Below are positions 6,374-11,959 of a DNA stretch of 11,959 bases, one piece after another (position 1 is the stretch's first letter; each line of letters begins with the position of its first letter). Location: the NCBI GenBank assembly GCA_026389255.1, contig JAPLIF010000231.1:1-11959 (forward strand). The letters run 5' to 3'. This DNA comes from Cyanobacteriota bacterium (GTDB lineage Bacteria > Cyanobacteriota > Cyanobacteriia > PCC-6307 > Cyanobiaceae). The notes under the pieces are model-generated. The model worked only from the letters and a program-made list of their open reading frames with translations. It ran no database searches and was not told the origin of the DNA. Position numbers and translations under genes: made by a program.

Positions 6374-8034
6374 ATGGTCTCTGCCCCATGGCCAGCACGG
6401 GACGCCGAACACCTTCTGGTGACTGGCGCCCAGCTCCAGGACCTGGAAAAAACGCTCTTCGCCAGTGGCCTGCCCGTCGAAGCCCTGATGGAAAAGGCCG
6501 GCCTGGCCATCAGCCGGCGGCTATTGAAGGTGCTGAAGCAACCGGCCTGGCAGCGGCTGGCCGCTGGTGGGATCGTGGTGCTAGTGGGCCCGGGCCACAA
6601 CGGCGGTGATGGTCTTGTCGTCGCTCGCGAACTGCACCTAGCGGGGCTGGCGGTGCGGCTCTGGCGGCCTTACCCAACCCAGCGACCTTTGACAGCAGCC
6701 CATTGGCGCCACGGGCGCTGGCTTGGTCTGCCGGAACTGTCGGACCCGCCCGATCCCTGCCAACCCCATCTCTGGGTGGATGCGATCTTCGGCATCGGCC
6801 AGCACCGGCCGCCGGGGGAGACGGTCGGCAGAGACAGCGCCCCGGGGCCCTGGTCTCCATCGATTGCCCAACCGGCCTGTGCGCGGATACGGGCAGGCGT
6901 CTCGGCCAGGGGGCCGCGACGGCCGCCATCACCTTCTGCCTTGGCTTGATCAAACAGGGGCTGATCCAGGATCCGGCCCTGGCCCATGTCGGTCGCCTGG
7001 AACGAATCGATCTGGGTCTACCACCCCAGGGGCTCACCGGCCTGGCGGATTGTGCCCTCGCCCTGGGGGCCGGCGATGCCGACTGTTTTGCCGCTGGGCC
7101 TGGGGCCCCGGGGAACGACTGGCAGGGGCCCGATCCCGCAGCCTCCAAATACGAACGGGGGCGATTGCTGGTGATAGCCGGCAGCCGTCGCTATCTGGGG
7201 GCGGCCCACCTGGCCCTCGCCGGAGCCTCCGCCAGCGGCTGCGGCAGCCTGCAGGCGGCGATCGCCGTCGAAATGGCCGCCGACCTCTGGACCCTGCTGC
7301 CCCATGTGGTGGTTCGCCAAGGCATCGGGGCCACCGAGATGGGGGGCCTGGACCTGGCGGCGCTGGAACTGGATGGGGTGGAGCGCCTGGATGCCGTTCT
7401 GCTGGGCCCAGGGATTGGACGCCCAAACCCAAACAGCGCTTTCACCCCCTCCATGGACACCAGAGCCTGGGAGCAACTGGCCGCCTTTGAGGGGCTTCTG
7501 GTCCTGGACGCCGATGGCCTCAATCGCTTGGCCGACCGGGACGGCCAGCATGCCGATGGCGCCCTTGCCTGGCTTCGCCGCAGGAGCGGACCCACCTGGC
7601 TGACCCCCCATCGGGGTGAATTCGCCCGGTTATTTCCCGATTTGGCGGAGCTTCCGGCCCTGGAGGCCAGCCTTGCCGCAGCCCAGACTTGCGGAGCCAG
7701 CGTGCTTTTGAAAGGGGCGCGCAGCGTGATCGCTGCCGCCGACGGGCGGCGATGGCAACTCCTGGAGGCCTGCCCTGCTGTCGCCCGGGCCGGATTGGGG
7801 GATGTGCTCGCCGGCTATGCCGCGGGCATGGGGGCCCGGTCCCTGTGCCAAGGCGGCCTGGACGCCGAGATGCTGGCGGCGGCGGCCCTGAATCACGCCC
7901 TAGCGGGATGCCGGGTGGGCCAACACCCTGGCCCCGCAGGCACCGAGCCCCTGGCCGTGGCGCACAACTTGGTCCCTGGCCCAGCAACCAGGCCATCGCC
8001 AACGAAACCGGGACGCCGATGGGGCGAAAGCTAA
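6374..8034 (+). pseudogene. nnrD: Bifunctional NAD(P)H-hydrate epimerase / ADP-dependent dehydratase, frameshifted
   Basis: The intact protein repairs hydrated NADH and NADPH: the N-terminal YjeF domain epimerises NAD(P)HX and the C-terminal kinase-like domain dehydrates it at the expense of ADP. From ATG 6374 one frame gives [29 protein letters not shown] (NGGDG at residues 76-80) and LWVDAIFGIGQ (D136), then turns to nonsense and stops at 6949. The rest of the domain (ALVSIDCPTGLCADTG) and the whole second domain run in another frame to TAA 8032-8034: GRLLVIAGSRRYLG, VLLGPGIG, LVLDADGLNRL, TPHRGEFARLF, LLKGARSV and ARAGLGDVLAGYAAG. The break lies between about 6800 and 6826, and adding one G to the G5 run at 6814-6818 restores the frame. 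All motifs on both sides look intact, so it is either a recent mutation or a sequencing error. AAAGGG stands directly before the ATG. mnmA diverges 28 bases away. Confidence 0.85.
6800..6826 (+). other. Frameshift site in nnrD (net -1 or +2)
   Basis: Upstream of this point the real frame has codons starting at positions of the type 6782 (A-I-F-G-I-G-Q); downstream it has codons at 6841 (P-G-A-L-V-S-I-D). A one-base deletion, best placed in the run of five G at 6814-6818, explains the change and would restore GIGQHRPPGGDGRQRQRPG. The linker would then still be several residues shorter than in E. coli NnrD as I recall it, so a deletion of 3n+1 bases is also possible. Confidence 0.8.
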
Positions 8035-8073
8035 GAAAAACAAAAGAAAATCCTCCATAATTTCTTTAGGAGA

Positions 8074-8133
8074 ATGAACCAAAACCGAAGACGTGCTGAA
8101 ATCAGCATTTATTCTGGATCAAACCTAAAATAA
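8074..8133 (+). CDS. Possible 19-codon leader ORF upstream of the sigma factor gene
   Basis: ATG 8074 to TAA 8131-8133 encodes MNQNRRRAEISIYSGSNLK. AGGAG at 8068-8072 precedes it, but only one base separates it from the ATG, which is short for efficient initiation. The ORF lies in the AT-rich stretch between nnrD and the sigma gene and contains a small hairpin (8093-8108). It may be a leader peptide or chance; no family is recognised and nothing shows that it is translated. Confidence 0.2.
   Translation: MNQNRRRAEISIYSGSNLK
8093..8113 (+). terminator. Weak hairpin with T-rich tail after nnrD, possible terminator or attenuator
   Basis: TGCTG (8094-8098) pairs with CAGCA (8103-8107) around AAAT, extended by a G-U pair (8093/8108), and TTTATT follows. 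The stem is short, so it would be a weak terminator for nnrD. It lies within the possible leader ORF and upstream of the sigma gene, so attenuation is also conceivable. Confidence 0.3.
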
Positions 8134-8152
8134 TCATGAAAAAGTGGATCAA
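8115..8152 (+). repeat. Direct repeat TGGATCAA, 30 bases apart, upstream of the sigma gene
   Basis: TGGATCAA occurs at 8115-8122 and 8145-8152, exactly 30 bases start to start, in the 162-base AT-rich leader. TAAAAT at 8126-8131 between the copies resembles a -10 box, though no good -35 is seen. The spacing is close to three helical turns, which would suit a protein binding the same face twice. Two copies of an 8-mer could also be chance. Confidence 0.3.
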
Positions 8153-8196
8153 TTGCTGGCTTGGCACCGATAGTTGCACCTCAATCAGTAGTCGCC

Positions 8197-9135
8197 ATGA
8201 CCGCCTCGCCATCCGCGCCGCCCTCCAAAGGGCGCGAAGCATCAGGCCTGAGAAGCAGCGATTCAATTACTTGGTACCTGGCCTCCATCGGCAGAGAGCC
8301 CCTGCTAACACCTAGTGAGGAGATTGAACTGGGAAATCAGGTTCAGAAGATGATGGCACTCATAGCAACTAAATCCAATGAATACTCAGTTCTAGAATTA
8401 AAGACAATTCGCGTTGGTCGCCGCGCCAAAGATCGCATGATCAAGGCTAATCTACGGCTCGTCGTTAGCATCGCCAAGAAGTATCAAAGCAAAGGCCTGG
8501 AACTTCTGGATCTCATCCAAGAGGGTTCCCTAGGCCTCGAGCGTGCGGTAGAAAAATTTGATCCAAGCCGCGGTTATAAATTTTCCACCTATGCGTTTTG
8601 GTGGATTCGACAAAGCATGACCCGGGCCATTGCCTGCCAATCCCGCACGATTCGTCTACCTGTTCACCTGAGCGAACGGCTGACCACGATCCGCAAGGTC
8701 AGCCTGGATCTTGCCCACAAACTTGGAGCCATGCCCAGTCGCCAGGAAATCGCAGAAGCGATCGAGATGCCCATTGAAGAGCTGGATTCGGTGCTGCGGC
8801 AAGCCTTGACCACGTCAAGCCTGGATGCCCCGATCAAAGCCGACGAAGGCAATAGTTGTCTCGTTGATCTGATTGCGGATTCCCGGGTGGAAAGTCCCCT
8901 CGAACAGGTGGAGCGGGGGATTGACAACGAACAACTGACTCGCTGGCTCAGCCACCTCAATGAACAGGAACGGGAGGTACTCTCCCTGCGCTTCGGATTG
9001 GATGGTCACAATCGCCATACCCTCGCCGACATTGGGCGCCACCTTGAAGTTTCCCGGGAGCGCATTCGCCAGGTAGAACTTAAAGCCCTACGCAAACTGA
9101 GGCACATGACCCGCAAAATACCTGTAGCGATCTAA
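8197..9135 (+). CDS. RNA polymerase sigma factor, RpoD-like group 2 family
   Basis: This is a 312-residue sigma-70 factor of the non-essential, RpoD-like group 2 type that cyanobacteria use to adjust promoter choice to light, stress and nutrients. Region 1.2 (SITWYLASIGREPLLTPSEEIELGNQV, around residues 22-48) is followed by region 2 with NLRLVVSIAKKYQSKGLELL from residue 85, and by FSTYAFWWIRQSMTRAI and QSRTIRLPVHLSERL in regions 2.3 to 3.0. Region 3 (GAMPSRQEIAEAI, SSLDAPI) follows, then region 4 with REVLSLRFGLDG and the helix-turn-helix LADIGRHLEVSRERIRQVEL (residues 276-295). There is no long region 1.1, which argues against the principal sigma factor. ATG 8197 is preferred over TTG 8161; an in-frame stop at 8137 limits extension. 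No good Shine-Dalgarno precedes either. The gene is clearly richer in AT than its neighbours, especially near codons 50-85. It ends seven bases from pdhA, convergent. Confidence 0.94.
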   Translation: MTASPSAPPSKGREASGLRSSDSITWYLASIGREPLLTPSEEIELGNQVQKMMALIATKSNEYSVLELKTIRVGRRAKDRMIKANLRLVVSIAKKYQSKGLELLDLIQEGSLGLERAVEKFDPSRGYKFSTYAFWWIRQSMTRAIACQSRTIRLPVHLSERLTTIRKVSLDLAHKLGAMPSRQEIAEAIEMPIEELDSVLRQALTTSSLDAPIKADEGNSCLVDLIADSRVESPLEQVERGIDNEQLTRWLSHLNEQEREVLSLRFGLDGHNRHTLADIGRHLEVSRERIRQVELKALRKLRHMTRKIPVAI

Positions 9136-9142
9136 ACTCAAA

Positions 9143-10264
9143 TCAATCTTCGGCCCAGATGTAACGGGTGAGCTCGCTGAGGTCAGGTTCAGGCGCAGCC
9201 AAGGCGAAGGTGACACAATCATCGACCTCGGCATCGACCTCAAGCTCGATTTGACGCAACTCCGCTTCGGTGGCTTTGCCCTCAGTCAGGAGATGGGCTG
9301 CCAAAGCCTTGATTGGATCACGCTTTGTCCAGAATTCCTTTTCGGTTGGGGAGCGCAGTTCATCGGGATCGGCCAGGGAATGGCCTCGGAAGCGATACGT
9401 CAGACATTCGAGCAGGGTGGGGCCATCGCCAGCGCGTGCTCTGGCGATGGCGCGCTGGGCAGCGCCGCGAACGGCCAGCACATCCATCCCATCGACTTCT
9501 TCGCCGACCATACCGAAAGCATCGGCTTTCCGCCAGATTTCCGTATGACTTGTGGCCCGATTGTGGTCCATACCAATACCCCAACTATTATTCTCAACCA
9601 CAAAAAGAATCGGCAATTTCCAAAGCGCCGCCATGTTTAGGCATTCATAGAACTGACCCACATTGCAAGTGCCATCTCCGAAGAAAGCCGCCGTCACCGA
9701 ATCACTATCTGCCTGACCTAGGGCATCTCGGCGGTAACGACTGGCAAAAGCGGCCCCCATCGCCACGGGAATGCCCTCGCCGATGAAGGCATAACCGCCG
9801 AGCAGATGGTGTTCGCGAGAAAACAGATGCATGGAGCCGCCGCGGCCCTTGCTGCAGCCAGTGACCTTGCCAAACAACTCACTCATCACCTCCCGGGCCG
9901 GCACCCCACAACTGAGGGCATGAACGTGGTCGCGATAGGTGCTGCAGAACCAGTCATGTTGCAATCGCATGGCGCGAATCACGCCGGTAGAAACGGCTTC
10001 CTGACCGTTGTAGAGGTGGACAAAGCCAAACATCTTGCCGCGGTAATACATTTCGGCACATTTATCCTCGAAGCGCCGACCCAGGGTCATGTCGCGATAA
10101 AGCATCAGGCCCTCATCGCGGCCCACGATTGCCGGTTGGAACGACACCAGACGTTCGGCCCGCTCGGCATGGAACCCGGCCTCGTGGGGCGGCGCCGGAG
10201 CTGGAACCACCGGAGCGGCCATGGTGGGTTCGGGAGGCAGGGCAGCAGTGAGTTCCTGGCTCAT
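9143..10264 (-). CDS. pdhA: Pyruvate dehydrogenase E1 component, alpha subunit
   Basis: PdhA pairs with PdhB to decarboxylate pyruvate with thiamine diphosphate, feeding acetyl-CoA synthesis through the E2/E3 components. The 373-residue protein has the thiamine diphosphate motif GDG at residues 196-198 with 26 residues to NN (225-226): [14 protein letters not shown] to [11 protein letters not shown]. Other family stretches are [73 protein letters not shown] and the loop [16 protein letters not shown]. The N-terminal ~40 residues are a Pro/Ala-rich tail not shared with bacterial homologues outside cyanobacteria, as far as I recall. ATG 10264 is chosen; ATG 10222 would remove 14 residues. The frame is open to 10339 but that extension runs across the divergent promoter region. 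pdhB is not in the window, as usual where cyanobacteria scatter pdh genes. Confidence 0.96.
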   Translation of the reverse strand: MSQELTAALPPEPTMAAPVVPAPAPPHEAGFHAERAERLVSFQPAIVGRDEGLMLYRDMTLGRRFEDKCAEMYYRGKMFGFVHLYNGQEAVSTGVIRAMRLQHDWFCSTYRDHVHALSCGVPAREVMSELFGKVTGCSKGRGGSMHLFSREHHLLGGYAFIGEGIPVAMGAAFASRYRRDALGQADSDSVTAAFFGDGTCNVGQFYECLNMAALWKLPILFVVENNSWGIGMDHNRATSHTEIWRKADAFGMVGEEVDGMDVLAVRGAAQRAIARARAGDGPTLLECLTYRFRGHSLADPDELRSPTEKEFWTKRDPIKALAAHLLTEGKATEAELRQIELEVDAEVDDCVTFALAAPEPDLSELTRYIWAED

Positions 10265-10265
10265 G

Positions 10266-10352
10266 ACAGTCGCACTAGGGCATCGCTGCGGGCGACTGTA
10301 CGGGGTCCGTCCTGCGGCAACGGTCAAAACCGCTGCCACTGACTACAGTCGC
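10266..10352. promoter_or_regulatory. Divergent pdhA / ftn2 promoter region with three ACAGTCGC octamers
   Basis: Within 107 intergenic bases the octamer ACAGTCGC occurs at 10266-10273 (+), 10292-10299 (-) and 10345-10352 (+). The second and third share a ninth base, so TACAGTCGC faces outward to both genes. TACAGT is a fair -10 sequence: on the minus strand at 10295-10300 it lies about 30 bases before the pdhA ATG, and on the plus strand at 10344-10349 about 22 bases before the ftn2 TTG. A TTGACC upstream on the minus strand is 21 bases from its -10, too far for a classic pair. The first copy sits against the pdhA start codon and cannot be a -10. The set could be a shared operator, twin -10 boxes, or both. 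Confidence 0.45.
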
Positions 10353-10371
10353 GGCTCCGGCACCCTCTGGG

Positions 10372-11959
10372 TTGGATCTGCCCATTGACCATTTCCGTCT
10401 GCTCGGTGTCAGCCCGGCGGCTGACGCCCAGACGGTGCTGCGCACCCTTCAGCTGCGGCTCGATCGCCCTCCGGCCCAGGCCTACACCGAGGAAACGCTT
10501 CAGGCCCGAGCGGACCTGCTGCGTTCCAGTGCCGAAATGCTCAGCGACGGCAACCGCCGCCCCGCCTACGAAGCCGCCCTCACGGCCCTGGGCACGGCTG
10601 GGGAGCCCATGATGGCCGCCCTTGAACTGCCCTCCTCCAAGGAGGTGGCTGGCCTGCTGCTGTTGCTGGAGGCCGGTCAACCGCTGGAATGCTTCAACCT
10701 GGCCCGCCGCAACCTCCAGCCCCCCCAGGCCCCCGCCCTGGGCAGTGGTCGCGAGGCCGACCTAACCCAACTCGCCGGCCAGGCTTGTTTGGCCGCAGCC
10801 AGGGATCTTGAGGATCGACGCCATTACCAAAGTGCCGCCCAGACCCTGGAGGACGGATTGCTGTTGCTGCAACGCATGGGGCAAAGGCCGGAATTACGGG
10901 AGACCATGCGCCAGGCCCTTGAACAGATGACCCCCTACCGGGTTCTCGATCTGCTCAGCCGCGACGCCAGCGCTGTCAAGGAAAGGCAAGCAGGTTTGGC
11001 GCTCCTTGAGGAACTGGTCCAGCGCCGCGGCGGGCTCGAAGGCGAATCCGACCCGAACTTCGATCTGACGCAATTCGAGGCGTTCTTCCGCCAGATCCGT
11101 TGTTTTTTGACGCTACAAGAACAACTGGACCTCTTCAACCGCTGGTCAGGGCAGGGATCTGCCGCCGCTGACCTGCTGGCCACCACCGCCCTGACGGCCT
11201 CAGGGTTCGCCCAGCGCAAGCCGGATCGCATCGCGGAGGCCCGGCAACGCTTGTTGGCTGCCGACCCGGCCCAACACCCGACCATCCTGGCCAATCTGCA
11301 CCTTCTTTTGGGAGATGTGGGGGCAGCCCGAACCTGCTTCGAGGCGGGAGCCTCGCCGGACTTGAAAGCCTGGGCCGAACGCCAGAGCCACGACGACCCC
11401 CTAGGCCAACTCTGCGCCTGGTGCCGGGAATGGCTGGCTCGGGATGTGCTGCCGGGCTACCGGGACCTTGAGGCGGAAGCCGATCTGGAGGCGTACTTCA
11501 ACGATCGCGATGTGCGGACCTGGGTAGAGCGGGAGGACCGTCGTCAGGGTCGATCCTTCACGGCCCCCGTCGCGCCGGCCCCGGTCTCGCCACCGGAGTG
11601 GCTGGAGTCGCCGACCAAGGGGGATTTCTCGGGGTTTACGGCCTGGGCCCAGGCCACCCTCAACGCCCCCTTCGGAACCCCTGGGACACCAGCCGTCAGC
11701 GGCCGCCCCAGCGAGACCCCCGGCGGTTCTGCTTCAGCAACGGATCCCGCCGCGGTCAAGGACGATTCCTGGCGCTCCCGCTTCAGCTGGGGGGGGGCGG
11801 CGCCCCTGGATCGGGGTGAAGAAGAAGACAACGACGAAGGGGAGGATGACGTTGACGAAGTCGCCCTGGATTGGCCCTTGGCCCGCTGGCGTGACCAACT
11901 GAGGAATCCCTGGCGCAACCAGGGGCAAGGGGGCTGGAACCGGCTGCTCCCCTGGGTGG
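10372..11959 (+). CDS. ftn2: Cell division protein Ftn2/ZipN (ARC6 homologue), N-terminal part (3' end outside window)
   Basis: This is the cyanobacterial anchor of the FtsZ ring, homologous to plastid ARC6, in the cytoplasmic membrane with its bulk in the cytoplasm. The start is TTG 10372, giving MDLPIDHFRLLGVSPAADAQ, which fits the conserved N-terminus of the family and begins the J-domain-like module (about residues 1-65, ending RRPAYEAAL). A long helical, TPR-like middle follows (YQSAAQTLEDGLLLLQRMG, LLDLLSRD-type helices, AWCREWLARDVLPGYRDLEA, YFNDRDVRTWVE). A Pro-rich linker and an acidic patch EEEDNDEGEDDVDE (residues 483-496) lead to the expected single transmembrane helix, which is beyond the window together with the C-terminal IMS domain. 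The frame is open for 529 codons without a stop. A run of nine G (11789-11797) lies in frame inside the linker. No strong Shine-Dalgarno is seen. It diverges from pdhA. Confidence 0.93.
   Translation, partial: MDLPIDHFRLLGVSPAADAQTVLRTLQLRLDRPPAQAYTEETLQARADLLRSSAEMLSDGNRRPAYEAALTALGTAGEPMMAALELPSSKEVAGLLLLLEAGQPLECFNLARRNLQPPQAPALGSGREADLTQLAGQACLAAARDLEDRRHYQSAAQTLEDGLLLLQRMGQRPELRETMRQALEQMTPYRVLDLLSRDASAVKERQAGLALLEELVQRRGGLEGESDPNFDLTQFEAFFRQIRCFLTLQEQLDLFNRWSGQGSAAADLLATTALTASGFAQRKPDRIAEARQRLLAADPAQHPTILANLHLLLGDVGAARTCFEAGASPDLKAWAERQSHDDPLGQLCAWCREWLARDVLPGYRDLEAEADLEAYFNDRDVRTWVEREDRRQGRSFTAPVAPAPVSPPEWLESPTKGDFSGFTAWAQATLNAPFGTPGTPAVSGRPSETPGGSASATDPAAVKDDSWRSRFSWGGAAPLDRGEEEDNDEGEDDVDEVALDWPLARWRDQLRNPWRNQGQGGWNRLLPWV

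Noticed and set aside
6510..7148. Minus-strand frame of 212 codons across nnrD.
   Set aside because: It is low-complexity Pro/Arg/Ala-rich sequence typical of antisense shadows in GC-rich genes; nnrD motifs lie on the other strand.
8136..8315. ATG 8136 opening a 59-codon frame that runs into the sigma gene in another frame.
   Set aside because: No Shine-Dalgarno, no family resemblance, and it overlaps strongly conserved sigma codons in another frame.
10298..10311. Possible NtcA site (GTA-N8-TAC) upstream of pdhA.
   Set aside because: GTA is followed after eight bases by GTC, not TAC, and the flanks do not fit.
1..11959. Search for tRNA genes, CRISPR arrays, insertion sequences, att sites or toxin-antitoxin and defence genes.
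   Set aside because: No cloverleaf with a CCA-ready end, no spaced direct repeats, no transposase or integrase motifs and no defence-type domains were seen; the gene order looks like core chromosome.

Overview
The window is a gene-dense, GC-rich (roughly 60-65 % by eye) piece of a cyanobacterial chromosome. The best fit is a high-GC picocyanobacterium of the Synechococcus/Cyanobium group. This rests on the C-terminus of the photosystem II protein CP43 (psbC), a cyanobacterial Ftn2/ZipN (ARC6-type) division protein, a group 2 RpoD-like sigma factor, a CXXC-type MnmA, and two small families I associate with cyanobacteria (YcgJ-like and Npun_F0494-like). No tRNA, rRNA, insertion sequence, integrase, CRISPR array or phage gene is visible. 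It reads as core genome, so the interest lies in gene borders, one broken gene and regulatory repeats.

Layout. 1-377: end of psbC (+), followed by a hairpin terminator whose U-tract contains the stop codon of the convergent maf gene (432-1043, -). 1044-1138: divergent promoter region with a dyad. 1139-4104: a tight plus-strand operon of an exported cysteine-paired YcgJ-like protein, an Npun_F0494-like small protein (4-base overlap), cobQ (19-base gap) and a 79-residue [2Fe-2S] ferredoxin (4-base overlap). 4095-6345: two minus-strand genes, mnmA and a likely glycosyltransferase, the latter overlapping the ferredoxin tail-to-tail by 10 bases. 6374-8034: bifunctional NAD(P)H-hydrate repair gene nnrD (+), head-to-head with mnmA and interrupted by a frameshift near 6800-6826. 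8035-8196: AT-rich leader with a small hairpin, a possible 19-codon ORF and an 8-base direct repeat. 8197-9135: group 2 sigma factor (+). 9143-10264: pdhA (-), ending 7 bases from the sigma gene. 10265-10371: divergent promoter region with three copies of one octamer. 10372 to the edge: ftn2/zipN (+), from a TTG start, cut by the window end.

How the genes relate. psbC serves photosystem II. CobQ amidates the corrin ring in cobamide synthesis and is translationally coupled to a ferredoxin of unknown partner. MnmA thiolates tRNA wobble uridines. NnrD repairs damaged NAD(P)H. PdhA feeds acetyl-CoA synthesis. Ftn2 anchors the division ring. Apart from the cobQ operon, the neighbours share borders rather than a pathway. 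I found no convincing undescribed multi-gene system. The most informative items are the nnrD frameshift, the repeated ACAGTCGC element between pdhA and ftn2, the TTGACG dyad between maf and the cobQ operon, and the leader of the sigma gene.
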